Positions 13,901 to 25,639 are shown, counted from the stretch's first letter. The stretch: DNA of 64,000 bases from Moringa oleifera (GCA_021397835.1 JAJFZO010000028.1:3209501-3273500); one strand, 5' to 3'. Made by a program: numbers and translations. Notes: generated from the sequence alone by a model not told the origin.

Positions 13901-14168
13901 CTACCTCCCTAACAACTTTAGCATTCCTACTAGTAGAACACCCAACAATTCTAGTTTCTTCATGCTATATCTAGTTTGGATAGCTGCTATTAACTCCATG
14001 TACATATAAATGATTTTGTATCTCACATGAAGTATGACACTTTATATTACCACATTTAATACATAGACCCCGAACTAATTCAGGGTTATCACTATTTTGA
14101 ACAGCATAATCCAAAAAGTTATTCACCTTTACATCATATGCCTCTAATATTCTATCAGCAAACATCAA
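10997..14168 (-). pseudogene. TNP2-type CACTA transposase, broken copy (left arm)
   Basis: In gene order on the minus strand: a transposase-associated zinc-binding-like domain (13971-14168, motif CIKCGNIKCHT); a linker (13686-13880); a CPTCGLSRW motif near 13520; the TNP2 core (13209-13463, and 12779-13096 with LLWTINDFPAYGNL and a C-terminal GHRRFIPWHH); 12308-12580 with ILDVMHMEKN and LLDIPKKSEDE; a DUF4218-like region (about 11950-12290, LDEIQNELM, FPPSFFDIVAYLTVHL); and a DUF4216-like region (11261-11578, VNHTRR). TNP2 proteins bind subterminal repeats and cut and paste CACTA elements. Frameshifts and stops separate the blocks, and a second CACTA element splits the tail, so it is inactive. 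An inverted copy of its 5' half lies at 46.6-48.17 kb. Confidence 0.85.
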
Positions 14169-14189
14169 ATTTTATCCATTCTGAAATTT

Positions 14190-14560
14190 AAATAACATTT
14201 AATTATTTACTTTTCAAGCATCTAATATATTAAGTAAAATTTAAATAAATGATTAATAACTATTTAATTAATTAATACAAAAAGTTAATATTTAATTGAC
14301 AGCTAATTTATTACTATAAAAATATCTAATTAACTAGCTAATAAATTAATTAAAATTTAAATACATAACTAATAACTATTTAGTTAATTAAGACATAGTC
14401 AATATTTAATTAACATCTAATTAATTACTATATAAGCATTTAACTAGCTAGTAACCTAATTAAAATTTAAATAACATTTAATGATTTACTTTACAAGTAT
14501 ATAATTAATTAATTATGTATTTAAAACTTAACTAATTTTATTAATTTATGTTAATTAAGT
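14190..14560. repeat. AT-rich tandem repeats (~115 bp) upstream of TNP2
   Basis: Two to three degenerate units share AAAATTTAAATA, then TAACTATTTAnTTAATTA, ATATTTAATTnACAnCTAAT and TAACTAGCTA. An equivalent array occurs in the other arm (46140-46530). It lies between the first transposase exon and the CACTA 5' end. Confidence 0.55.
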
Positions 14561-15527
14561 ATGTGGTTTCTCATTAACATTAAATCCTACCCTCTTTGCT
14601 TTAAATTCTCAAGCATGTTGAAGATTTTTAGTTGTTTTGTTCATACTAATTGATAGAAAATACCCATTAAACGTACATGCATAGACTTGAGAACTCTTTC
14701 CTTATTTGCAGTAACATTGACATTCTTCTAATGGATTTAGTTTTAATTACTAATATCAAAGATATCCATATGCAATATCTTGCCATGTGCCTTGAAAAAC
14801 TATATGCCATATTTAGTTCCTTCTTCTTCTTCTTCACTTAACTGTACAATGAATTGCATTGCCAACCTTTCGTTATGTTAGATTTTCAAGTTTTATTACA
14901 ATTGCTTATTTATTTTGATATGTAAATTAACCATGTATTTAATAGAGATGATTTAACAATGTATCCTTTCCATAACTATAGCACGAGTGACATCATTCAC
15001 TGGGCATTTTTTGATGCACTGACTTAGAAAAATGTATAAATTTTAGTTTCATGATGTAATGTTAGAAGAAAGCAGTGCACATGAACCTTCATGTAATTGT
15101 GTATTGTGGATATTTTATTTGTACTTATATATATTTTGTAAAATAACAATGGTTATAGTTATAAATATATATAACTTTTGTTGTTTGATATTATTTGTAT
15201 TCTTTGACTATTACAATTGTAAAAACAAATGATAAATATTAACTAATAATTTAAAATCATAAAAATAAATTTTGTAATTAACTAATAAAAATATAATTAT
15301 GATAGTCATGAAGACCGTTATGAATAAGTGAAGGTTTTTTATGATAGTCATTAACGATCATTAAGATACCTTTATGACAATCATGTATGATCGTCATGAG
15401 TGTTTTTATGATGGTGAAAAACTGTCAAGAATTTATGATGATCTTTGCTGACCATTACAAAGTTTCTGTGTCACCTCTTACAATGATATTTTCTTGACAG
15501 TCATAAAAAGCAAGTTTTTTTGTGGTG
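14561..15527 (-). mobile_element. 5' region and terminus of the large CACTA element (left arm)
   Basis: This is the non-coding 5' part of the TNP2-bearing element. The last 240 bp (15290-15500) carry alternating TATGACGGTCAT-like subterminal repeats of the same family as the nested element at 7456. The terminus at 15523-15527 reads TGGTG, which is CACCA on the minus strand, instead of CACTA. The flanking base string ATATTTTATTCATAAA belongs to the adjacent gypsy-derived module. The same mutated end and the same junction occur at 45139. Confidence 0.75.
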
Positions 15528-16189
15528 ATATTTTATTCATAAAGAAGGATTTTTTTTTTTAAAAAAAAAGCATTGGAACTACACACTTGTTCCATTTTAA
15601 GGCCTCTAGAAAACATTTTGAGGAAAAGAAAGGAATTACAAACTTGTTTCATCCCTTTTCATCTAAATCTAAGAACATTAAAAAAGAAAAAAAATCTTTT
15701 GAAAATATAAAATTTTAGAATTTCTAAATAATTTTAAAATAAAATGGTTACTAATTTCAAAGCCATAATTTAAAAAGCCTCATTTTGGAATGATAAATTG
15801 TATATGCAAATTGCATATAATAAATTACAAAAAAAAAAAGAAGATAATTTTAATAATTGATCACTGTTTCATTAAAGTAAAATTTCATACTATTCAAATT
15901 CTACAACGAAAAGTAAAGAAAACTGAAAAAAAATGCCAAAAACCTTAGTAGAGCTCCTTTAATGTCTCACTAGTTTGCTTCTCAAAAAGTATGTGTATGT
16001 GTGTAGTGTGTGTTAATCTTATGAAAAATGTAAAACCTAGCCTCTACTTATAGCTACTTATTATTGCAAGTTAGTGAACAAAAGAACGTTGCATGCAAGT
16101 TATCGAGTCTTTTCCTTTCTAGCTTTGGTACTTTTAATGTAGACAATAGTCCTAGCATTACTTATATGGCTGATCAAGACACTATAGTC

Positions 16190-16810
16190 ACTGAGGCATG
16201 GTAGGTGGACAAGGATTCCCTTTTAGTGGCTGTATTTGAGTTATTGAGGCTATTGCCATATGGCAGCCCTGATGTGTACTCCATCCACCTACTTGACCTA
16301 CCACATCGCATGACGAATTTTACTACTGCCATGTGGAACCTTGACATGTAGTGGGTCTTCATTCCTCTTTTTAAGCTCTAGGTAGAATTTGTTGTGAGAC
16401 TTTACTATTAATGATGTGACAGCTTCAACTATTGACACATGGCCAATTCCTATTATTCCTCTAAGCTACTTGGTAGAAGCTATTATAGATTCCACCATTG
16501 ATGATGTGGCAACCTCACCTACTGCCACATGGTGGATCAAAAAAATCCTCTCACGGGGCTAGTGACATGGCAGCCTTAACCACTATTAGTTGGCCTATTA
16601 AAAGGCCTTCTACCAAGAATAATGGCATGGCAGCTTTCGTTGTTGCCACGTAGCAGGTCGCCCTCATGGGACCAATGATGTTGTAGTCTCTATTGCTACC
16701 GCTTAGTGGGTAGTTAAACCCTCTCATGTGATGTGGTAGCTTCATGCATTGTGATGTGGCTGATAGGAAAATAGCTCTCACAAATGACAACTTTAGTTAG
16801 TACCACGTGG
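16190..16810. repeat. Array of ~8 imperfect 50-100 bp repeats with GCCA/TGGC hairpin cores
   Basis: Each unit starts near GATGTGGCAGCttnn and continues to a TGCCACATGG-like block, so each contains a weak inverted repeat (TGGCAG...CTGCCA). Clear units start near 16415, 16500, 16560, 16620, 16675, 16730 and 16775. The same array appears at about 21530-22130 and, inverted, at 43860-44420. It lies upstream of the antisense ORF remnant. Confidence 0.55.
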
Positions 16811-17090
16811 TACCTTTCTTTTGAACTAGGTCAAGCAAGATCAAAGAAGGGTCTAATGGCTCTTTCGCCTCTATCTTCTTCTCAATGGCTATTTCAGTCC
16901 CGCTTTCTTCTTAATAGCTCGTCTACATTAGCTATTTCTTTTTTTCATCTAAAAACTCTCTCTACTTAGAAATTCTCTCTTTTTAAAGTCATTTTATTGC
17001 TTTGATTGTGCTTTCTTTTTTATGATCTAGCATCTTTGGATAGTACTTTCATGCTTTTCCTATCTTTTCTTTATATTTCTTTTAAACTCT

Positions 17091-17640
17091 ATGGTCGAGC
17101 TAGGATCCTCTAATGTCACCACCCACTACCTCCTTAGGATTAGGAGACTTTACTTTACTCCTAAAGCATTTAAGCTAGCCTTTCTCTATGTAAAAGAGTA
17201 CTTTAGCCACCTAAACTAAAGGCCTTTTATATTTGTGAAAAATGTTTGAGAAGAGTGCAATGCTTTCCTTGTTACCCTTTTTTCATACAAGTATGCTCTT
17301 TCTTGGTGTATCTCCTTCTCAATTTGTCACCCAACTTTTTGCTCATCATGGTAGCTTTTATAATTAAATGCTGAGAAGTTCAGGTTCTTCTATCCCCACA
17401 AGTTTTCTCTAAATTTTATGAAATTGAGTGGCAAGATAATTTATAAGTTATAACATTAGTTTATTGTATCTTAGCACTAAAAAACCTACGCCAGTTGGCC
17501 CTAAACTACTTATGTCCTTAGCAAATGAAAGTTCAACTTCCTATGGCCATCTAAAATAGGTTGCCTAAGAAGCCTAATGAATGGAAGGAACACCTAATGT
17601 CTAGGGTTAGCATGCTCCTCTCAGACTTCCTGCTTGATAT
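17091..17640 (+). pseudogene. Antisense extra ORF (Transposase_28-like) remnant, copy 1
   Basis: The plus-strand ATG at 17091 opens a reading frame beginning MVELGSSNVTTHYLLRIRRL and continuing TPKAFKLAFLYVKEYFSH before stops. The related copies at 22424 and 43582 (minus) begin the same way. The pattern resembles the 'putative gypsy type transposon' domain (Transposase_28), which occurs in plant Tat-lineage elements as an extra ORF antisense to gag-pol. That fits here because gag lies just downstream on the opposite strand. It has multiple stops and no function is expected. The domain name is an inference from pattern memory. Confidence 0.45.
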
Positions 17641-17954
17641 ATACCTTTGCTTATTGGGTGCTTCAATGGTGCACTGATCAGATAATATTTTGTTTGAATC
17701 AGGCTTGAAGGGTAGTCAAACCTCATTCTCTTTTAGTTTAGCAACCAAAGCTTACCCCACCCATTTTATGGTATAGACATATGGTGTTAACATTACATTA
17801 TTTCAAGTAAGGGGGTTGTAATGGCTTTACAAACAATGGAATGGTCAACTTTTATTTTAATAAATCTTAGAAAAGCTAATTGTATATATAAATTACAGGT
17901 TTGATTTGCGATTTTTATCGTTGTTGGCATGGTTCATCTTGCTCTTTGTTCTTG

Positions 17955-19983
17955 TCATTCCCTAGCGGTAGTTGATGAAGCAGTCTTGTACTCCATTTTA
18001 TAGGTAAACAAGGAGAAAAAATTTGTTTTTTCTCCCTTTTCCATGGGGATAAAAGTTTTCTTGCCCCATGTCAAGTCTTCCACTTTCTTGGCATAAATAG
18101 TACTTTTCAAAAATTCTCTTGTTTGAAGGATGTTTACAAATTTTTTACTTGCCATGGTAATAAGACTTTTATAATATAAGGCTTTGAGAGTTTATGAATA
18201 TTTCTAACAATCATCTATCTATGAGCTATGGTTATACTTTCACTGCTAACTTTCTCCATCTTCGAGCGAATTCTTTGAAGGTCTTAGTGGGAATTTTATT
18301 CATATTCTACAGGGTAACCCTTTCAAAGTCTAACTCCACCATGTATTGATAGTGTGTTATAAATATGGCAATGAAATCCCTCAATGTTTGGATTTTCAAA
18401 GGTTCTAGAGCAATGTACCAATCTAAAGCTTCTTGTTTATGCATCTTATGAAGATATATTTGAAGGTATGTCTTTAAGCATTTTGTTCCATCAAACCTGT
18501 TAAATTCTACGGTTTTGAGCATATGTTGTATTATAAATCCTAGTACTAAGCTTATCTCTTCAATGTCTATCCTTATGAATTCCTTTGATCCCTAAAATTG
18601 TTTAATCTCTTCTATCAAAAGTTCTACTTTAGAAATTAGATCCTGAAGTTCTACCATTTTCTATTGTAGGTACTATTGTACTTGTTTAATTCTTCATTCA
18701 AGTTTCGTTTCATCACTATTAATGACTTTTAATAGTTTCACGTTCTTTTATTTTACTTCTTGTATGGCTTCTACCTTCCTCTTAAGTTCTTGATGAAGAT
18801 CTTCGTTCTCGTTGACCTGTTGCTGCATTTGTCCTTTAAAGAACTTTCTTGAGTTGTCGATCTTTGCTTCTGTGACCTCTTTATGTTCTTGGAATAATTT
18901 GTTCTTGAGTCCTTATTTGTATTGCAAGGTTGTCTTTGCTACCATTTAGTTCTCTTTATTTCCTAGCATTTATTCTTTTTTTGGAATCTTTCAATCTCAG
19001 TTCTCTGGGGATCGACTCTTATAAAATTTTCAACAAAAGACAACCATGGTGGTAAGACCATATTCTAGATCTTGACTATTCTTTCATGATTTATATTTTA
19101 GAGTAATGTTGTCCACCCATTTACTTCGAACCATTGATGTGGGTCTTTTCTAGGCTCGATGAATTATTTCCATTATGTCAAAAGCTCATGGATTAGTATC
19201 CTAACCTTCCCTCCATTAATTCTTGTAAACTGGGTGTGAAACACTTGCTCCTAGTTGTCTTGAGATTGCAAAGGTGTGTAGTGTATTCCTCCCCATGATC
19301 ATAGTATGGGAATGCTCTAAAAGTTTTCCACCTTGAATAGAATAGCATCATAAGATAACCATTGGGCTCTTCATTAAATTTGTTCTTCTATCAGAATAGA
19401 TAACAATTTTTCCCATTTATAGACTTTCTTAGGTTTCCACAACTTTCTCATAGAAGATCTTTAATAGTGATGAAAATCTTTGAAATATTTTCTTGTTTCT
19501 TGGAGGTCGATCTACAACTAAGTGTACTCCTCCCAGGAGGCATCTTTTACTAGTTTTTCTTCAATATCTAAGTGATCTAAGAATTTCTACCAAAATTGCA
19601 AAGACTCGATTAACTTAATGGGCAATAGCAACCAGAAAATCCATGATGATTTTTACTATCTGTCCATGGGTTTTTGGAAATATCAAAAGTCCATGGATGG
19701 CTAAGGCTATTCCTTTTCTTCCAGACTCTGTAGCTAAGTATCACTTAGTGAATTTTAATGAGAATTCTTGAGTCATAAAATTAATCCCTCTTTTATGTTT
19801 GGTAGCTTTTTTGGCTTTGATTCTTGACAACCCCAGTGAGAATGCTAATTGTTTGTCAATGGGTACTGATTTTTTCTTTCTCATATAGAGTTTGAAAGGT
19901 TTTAGAAGAGTAATCCCAAATAAGATAATATATTCTTTTAAAGTTGACAACAAGTAAAAAACTCCAATAAAGAATTGGTGCAA
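17955..19983 (-). pseudogene. Tat/Ogre-type gag polyprotein remnant (left arm)
   Basis: The minus strand contains, in order: 19741-19983, an N-terminal block with MHQFFIGVF, LKEYIILFGI and KKKSVPIDKQLAFSLGL, resembling the N-terminal domain that precedes gag in some plant Ogre-like elements; a decayed linker (19000-19740); 18307-18522, the gag core with FDGTKCLKTYLQIYLHKM, ALDWYIALEP and FITHYQYMVELDFERV; and 17955-18155, a basic tail. Gag builds the particle that packages retrotransposon RNA. Stops between blocks make it non-coding. No pol (RT, integrase) follows before the antisense ORF, so this is a gag-only deletion derivative. Confidence 0.65.
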
Positions 19984-20056
19984 CAGATCCCAAAAATAAA
20001 TTACTAACTTGATTAAAGATTCTTCTTAGTAATTCCCAGAAATCGTCCTATATACC

Positions 20057-20876
20057 TAAACTCTTAATCAGATTTCTCTTTATCATTATTCTCTAACATT
20101 TCTTATTAATAGTTTAGTTCGATCAATCTGCTTGTTCTGATGGCTAATTCAACTCTAGGATGTAATTCTATCTTAAGTGTAGACTCTATTATTTTCATAT
20201 GTAAATCCTTAGACCAAAATCTTACCTTTTCTATTCCATCTAAGGTTGCTGTAGTCTCCATATCTATCAGGAACTAATTAAAGGTAAAGGAAAACAAAAT
20301 GAACTTCCAATTGATATTTAAAGATGCAATACAAACAATAATAAACATTTTGTTCATGTTGTACAAGATTCAAAGTTTCTAATCATAGCGATGGTTCTAA
20401 CCCAAGTTATTTACATGCTGGGACATATAGGGTCAAACTAGTTTCTAAAGGTTCCCAGATTGTTCTTTATCGGACAAACAAAGTACCTTGGAATTCCTAT
20501 CATCATTTCAGTTTTATTCTTGAAGTGAAGAGGCAACCAAGTTCATTTTGAGTAAAATATTTAACTTGCTCGAGCAGAGGAGAAGTATCCTCTTGGAGCA
20601 TGGCTACATGTATCTTTTCCTAAAGGCAAAGCTCGAGTATTGGAGCTTATGTTATGCATAGTGAAGTATGTGAGGTTCTTGTTTAAGGAAATATCAAGAT
20701 AGTAAACAACCATTAGATATATCATGACATAAGAAATCCATAGGCACATAAATAAAGTTAAGAGTCACCATTAATCGTCTTGGTTATGATCAAGGAAGGA
20801 TTAGCACCCGTGAAGTGCCCAAAATTAGTACCACGAATCGCTTATTTGTTTTAAAATTAAAGTTTCAAATGTGCTT
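20057..20876. other. Leader-like region between gag and module copy 2
   Basis: No gene was recognised. 20760-20830 contains AAGGAAGGATTAGCACCCGT and ATTAGTACCACGAATCGC, resembling sequence at 39205-39260. This motif set is common near LTR ends of some plant gypsy elements. The inverted-repeat homology stops at 20056. Confidence 0.35.
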
Positions 20877-23080
20877 TTCATTCATTAAAAAAGGATTTTG
20901 TTTTTGGAAAAACATTAACACTTCATACTTGCTCTATTCTAAGGACTATAAGAAACATTTTAGGGAGAAAGAAGGAATTTCACACTTGTTTCATCCCTTT
21001 CTCTCTAAACCTAGTGATATTTGAAAAAAATCAAAAATATAAAAGTTCATAATTTCTAAATAATTTCAAAAATGAAAAGATTATTGATTCGTAAGGAATA
21101 ATGTGTTATTTTAAATTTGAAATAATAAATTATATAGATAAATTGCATACAATAAATTGCAAAAAATAAATAATTTTTGTAGATGATTGTTGCTCCATTA
21201 ACATAAAATTTCATAAAATTCTAAATTTACAAGGAAAAATACTGAAAACCTACAAAAGTGCTGAAAACCTTAACTGAGTTCCTCCAATCTTTCACTAATT
21301 TATTTCTTAATAAGTATATGTATGTGTGTTATGTGTCTTAATGTTGAGGAAAATATGAAGCGAGCCTCTACTTATAGTCACATGATGGTGCACGTTAGCA
21401 AAGAAAGGAAGGTTGTATATAAGTTATGGAGTCTTGTCCTCCATAGCTTGGGTACTTTTAATATAGGTGACTAGTAGCATCACCTACATGGCCGTTTAAA
21501 ACCCTATAGTCATTCACATGTGGTAGGTGCACACGGATTCCTTCTTAATGATTGTATTTGAGCAATTAAGCTAGTGCCACACGGCAGCATGATGGGCACT
21601 CCATCCACCTACTTGACCTATCACATCGCCTAATGGGTTTAGCTACTATGACGTGGCACCTTGACACTTTGTGGGTCTTCATTCTTGTTTTCAGTTTCTA
21701 GGTGAAAGGTTTTGTGAGACTTTGTTATCAGTGATATGGCAGCTTTAGCTGCTGAAACCTAGTCAGTTCATATTCTCCTCTCGACTACCTGATAGAAGTT
21801 GCTAAAGATTTCACCATTTGTGATGTAGCAACCTCGGCTGTTGCCACATGGTAGATCATAACATTCTCTCATGGGGTTAGTGACATGGTAGACTCAATCG
21901 CTGTCAACATGGCCTGTTGAAGGTCTCTTCATAAGAATGGTGGCATGGTGCTAAAATTGCTTCCAGGTGGTTCGTTGCCTTCACGAGACTAATGCCATGG
22001 CAATCTCCACTGCTGCCATGTGGTGGGCTAGTTAAATCTTCTCATGAAATGTGGTGGTTTCATCCATTGTGATGTGGTTGATAAGAAAGCAACTCTCACA
22101 AATGGCAGCTTCAGCAATTGCCACATGCTAGCTTTCTTCTGAATTGGGTTAAGCGGATCCAACATCGGGTCTGATGGCTCTTTTGTACCCATTTTCTTCC
22201 TAATGGCTTCTTTTAGAATGGCTACTCCATTTTCTCCCCTAAAACTTCTCCCTCCTTCTTAGAAATCCTTTCTCTTTATTCCTGACTCATTTATTCCTCT
22301 AATCATGCTTTCTTTTTTGAGATTTAGCACCCTCATATAGTACATGTGCGCTTGCGCCCGCTACAATTGCACCCTTTTTTCAATAAGTATTCATATATTC
22401 TTTTTGTATTTCTTTTAGACTCCATGGCTGACCTAGGATCCTCAGATGTCACCACCCATGACCTTTTTAGGATTAGGAGACTTTACTCTATTCCTAAAAT
22501 AGTTAGGATAGTTCTTCACAATGTAAAGAAGGGCCTTTAGTCTCCCAAATCAGGGGCCCTTTTTATCTATGATGAACGTTTAGAAGGAGGGCAGTGACAT
22601 CCTTTTCACCCTTTCTTTATTAAAGTATGTTCTTTTTTTAGCGTATTTCTCTCTTAATTATTATCTAACTCATTGTGCATCATGGTAGCTTTTGTGGCTA
22701 AATGTCTAAAAGTTCAGGTTACATTGTCCCTACAAGTCTTCTCCAAATTTTACAAAATTAAGCGACAAGATGCCCTTGTAGGTTATAACTTTAGACTATG
22801 GTATCTTAGCATTAAAAAAACTAGCCTTAGACTACCTAGGTCCTCACAAGTATTGAAGTTGAGCATCCTATGGGCAGTTTCAAACAAGTTCCCCAAGAAG
22901 ATTAACGAATGAAAGGAGCCCCCGAGTCAAGGGTTAGCATACTACTCCCAGGCTTCTTGTCCAACATATATCTTCGCTTATTTGGTGTTATCAATGGCAC
23001 CCGAGTAGTCAATATTTTGGTCTAAATGAGGCTTAAAGGATAGTCAAATCTCATTCTCCTTTGGTTGAATAACCAAAACT
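20877..23080 (+). repeat. 2.2-kb gypsy-derived module, copy 2
   Basis: This is a direct repeat of 15534-17755 with many substitutions: same order of blocks, same GTATGTGTGTTATGTG region, same GCCACATGG array and same ORF start. It is clearly more diverged from copy 1 than copy 1 is from the inverted copy at 42.9-45.1 kb, so it predates the inverted duplication. Copies 1 and 2 flank the gag remnant and may be, or include, the two LTR-proximal ends of one element or of two tandem elements. Confidence 0.6.
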
Positions 23081-24330
23081 GGCTGATGCCTCAAGCTATA
23101 CCGCTTCTAAGTCTTCTAACACTGCCTATTTTTTGATATTTTTCTTCCCTACTCCAATTTTACAGTCTCAGCTATAGGCTTCATCATGTAGCTTCTACAC
23201 TTGATTTGCTTCCTAAAGCAGAGTTTCCATGTCTATTGATCTTCCATGTTTATTTCCTTTAGTAGTAGAATTCCTTTTAAATGCTTTTGAAAACATTTGG
23301 CATGATTATTAGCCTTGTTGTCATTGAATTTCTAGAAAGGGAGACTCGAGGTAAAAGTAAAATTGGAGTCCATTATAGCTAGGGTTGAGAAGATCGACCC
23401 CTCACTTTTTCACCCCCCACAAGTCTTTTGTTGTGGGTTCTAGCCAAACAATGGCATTTTTTGTGAAAGCCGGGTGCCTAGACTCCTTTTCCTTCCAAGC
23501 TCTTAACCTTTGCTTATTTCAATTCGATACAAAGCAATCCTCTACTCTCAAGGGATAGGAAACAACTCATTTAGTAGTTCTTGAATGAGGCCCTATTGTC
23601 TTATAATGCTCAAGAGGTAGCATCGACTGAGAAAGGCCAAAGAGTCTAGAGCCTTGTGGCTCATTTTGTTGAGGTAAGTTCTCCTATTTCTTTTTTTTCT
23701 TTTAAAGACTTTTTTTTTTCCTTTAGTTTATCTTTACAACATTTATTTTTTTTCTTCTTTTACACGTTCTTCATGATGCCTCTATGGTGCTCCAAGATTA
23801 TTCCATTTATACTTTTGCTTGCACTTTGTGGAAGAAGGCAAAGGATGCCAAACAGGAGGCCCGTCAAAAAAGGTAGGAGATGATGCAAACCATCTCTACT
23901 TTAACTTTTGAAAAAGAGAAGCTATAACAATAAGCCACTCTTTGGAAGGCCAAAGTAAAAAAGATGAACTTTGAAGCAGCTTTGCAACTCTAGCTAGCTA
24001 AAAGAGAGCATTTGGAGAGTAGAAGCAGCTACAAGGCTTAATGTTACAGAGAAGGAAGCCCTGAAGGCTCAGCACTTAGAGGTGCTTGAGGGGGGCAAGG
24101 ATGGGAGGAATTAATGCTTTCAAGAAAAATGCTGACCTTGACGAACTTATAGATACCAAGTGTGGATATTTTGGGATACTAAGAAGGCCACCAAGGAAGA
24201 AATCTAGTCTAAGTGTCCTGATTTAGATTTAAATTCATCAAGGTAGCACTAGCAGCAACAGCTTTCTTTGTAGAGTCCGATTCCCTCTCTAAGCTAACTC
24301 TTTCTCAAAGTTCATCTAAAATCAATAAGG
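22424..24330 (+). pseudogene. Antisense extra ORF (Transposase_28-like) remnant, copy 2, with coiled-coil tail
   Basis: The plus-strand ATG at 22424 begins MADLGSSDVTTHDLFRIRRL. Similarity to copy 1 runs to 23080. Further downstream (23820-24330) the frame-shifted translation is rich in Lys, Glu and Gln (for example KKAKDAKQEARQKRQEMMQ) and ends in a segment like KCPDLDLN, VALAATAFF. An N-terminal globular domain followed by a coiled coil is the usual architecture of this ORF in plant gypsy elements. Several frameshifts and stops are present. This copy retains more of the 3' half than the other two. Confidence 0.45.
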
Positions 24331-24479
24331 AAGCAACAAAACCCTGAATTGTATTTTCTTTGTTAAGTTTTCCATGTAAATTTTCTTAAATTTTTATTGA
24401 AATTTGAGTTGAAAAAAAGAAAAAGGAAAAATGTCCTCTTGTCTTCATTCCTTTTCTTTTTGATTTTCTCTTAAAAGAT

Positions 24480-24790
24480 AACTTTCTAGTCTAAAATCTT
24501 GTAGAGCTCATTGAGCTGCCACCAGGTTCAAACTCGTGGTTACCTTGCACCCTCACTAGTGCCTACTGCCACAAGATGCCCTTGACCTCTCGCATCAGCT
24601 CTTGTTACCATAGAGTGCTTCTTTAACCTGTCACCTTAGCAGCATTTGTTATCCCTTGCAGCCACAGAGCATCTGCAAGAACTATTACCTTAATAACATT
24701 TGCTACCACAACAGCACTTGCCACCACAAAATGTTTGCTTGAATTGCCACCTCAACAACACTTCTTTCCTAACTTGTTTGGCATAGCACT
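24480..24790. repeat. Low-complexity GCCACAA/AGCA-rich repeat
   Basis: Degenerate 40-50 bp units carry TGCCACC, ACAAnATG and AACAnCA blocks (CTGCCACAAGATGC, CTTGCCACCACAAAATG, ATTGCCACCTCAACA). No ORF. It lies where the 3' end of the gypsy element beginning at 34.6 kb would be expected, but no LTR match to 33.66-34.6 kb was seen. Confidence 0.35.
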
Positions 24791-24849
24791 TTAGAAAACC
24801 CTTTTTTTTCATAAAATTAAGTTATCGACATGTAGCATCTTACCTTTGT

Positions 24850-25605
24850 AAATCCATCCATTTGACTAATATTTTAGCTTTTGATCGATATTTTCCTTGG
24901 GTGATGATATGGGTTCCTAAGACTGATTCAAGTTATTTAAAGGTATTAAGATCAACAAGAATAAATAATACTACAACAATTTTAGGAAATATACTTACAT
25001 ATTTCTTCAAAAGATTAGCATGGAAAACATCATGTACCTTAACGTACCCTATCACGAAGTTTTAATTAGTAAGTAACCAACTCAACTTATTCAAAAACAT
25101 GGCAGTGACTAAAATATTGTGTAGATATTCTTAGATGTCCTACTTACTGTGGAATTTTGCTTGTATATCTACAAATGAAGTAGAACATGCCCACCAATAT
25201 TAAAGGTGATTTCACACCTTTTTTTATCCGCTTTGAGTTTTCATCCAGTTCTTTCAAGGTGGGTCGTGCGACGTTTTAATAATTTATCAATAACATGTAC
25301 CTTTATGGTTCTTGAAATACAGGTTAGCGAGGAAGGTGAGAGTATATGATTTTTAAGGGGGGCTATTTGGTCAAACAATGGGCTGAAGCATTGTCACTAT
25401 ATTACGGCCAAGAAAGCCAATCAATCCATTTTCACGGCTAAAAAAGTGAAGCATGGTGATACTATTCGAGGTCCGGTTTAAGACTTTTGTCTATCCGTCC
25501 ATTTGTGGGTGATAACTTAAAGTCATTTTAAGGGAGCATCTTCCAAGTAATGAGAAAAATTCAATCACGATCACTTACAATTAAGGTTGATATTCTATGA
25601 AAGCT
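24850..25605 (-). pseudogene. Ty3/gypsy integrase C-terminal part and downstream
   Basis: The minus-strand conceptual translation next to the CACTA insertion gives SLKMTLSYHPQMDG then TKVLNRT, matching the integrase 'S..YHPQTDGQTE..NRT' motif. Blocks follow that resemble the post-integrase region (GGHVLLHL, then a decayed 'HDVFHVSLL' block). Integrase inserts retrotransposon cDNA into the host genome. Stops and frameshifts are frequent. The upstream half of the same integrase lies at 31049-31420, beyond the CACTA element. Confidence 0.65.
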
Positions 25606-25639
25606 GCATATTATAAAAAAATTGCCATTTATTAACGCC

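Larger units (their letters stand above)
15534..17755 (+). repeat. 2.2-kb gypsy-derived module, copy 1
   Basis: This is in direct repeat with 20877-23080 and in inverted repeat with about 42905-45124. Shared landmarks in order: an ACACTTGTTCCATTTTAAGG-like block, a GTATGTGTATGTGTG block followed by AGCCTCTACTTATAG, a degenerate GCCACATGG array, then a Transposase_28-like ORF remnant. The first part could be LTR/U3 sequence of a Tat/Ogre-type retrotransposon on the minus strand, with the ORF being its antisense extra ORF. Clear LTR boundaries were not found because the CACTA element abuts the lower edge. Confidence 0.6.
12534..20056. repeat. Left arm of a ~7.5-kb inverted repeat
   Basis: This arm matches 40611-48167 in inverted orientation along its whole length. 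Paired positions sum to 60,666-60,701 at points checked along the arms (for example 15527/45139, 20056/40611, 12580/48121), so net indel difference is only about 35 bp. It contains part of the TNP2 gene, the CACTA 5' end, a gypsy module and gag. At the inner end homology stops at GGTATATAGG; at the outer end it stops inside the transposase gene. Confidence 0.88.

Noticed and set aside
16174..16969. Short ORFs on both strands in the GCCACATGG array
   Set aside because: They arise from the less AT-rich repeat units and are not conserved as frames between the copies, apart from trivial similarity.
20561..24862. Small ORFs such as 20561-20749 and 23656-23883
   Set aside because: No recognisable protein content beyond the described gypsy remnants; stops and homopolymers on either side.
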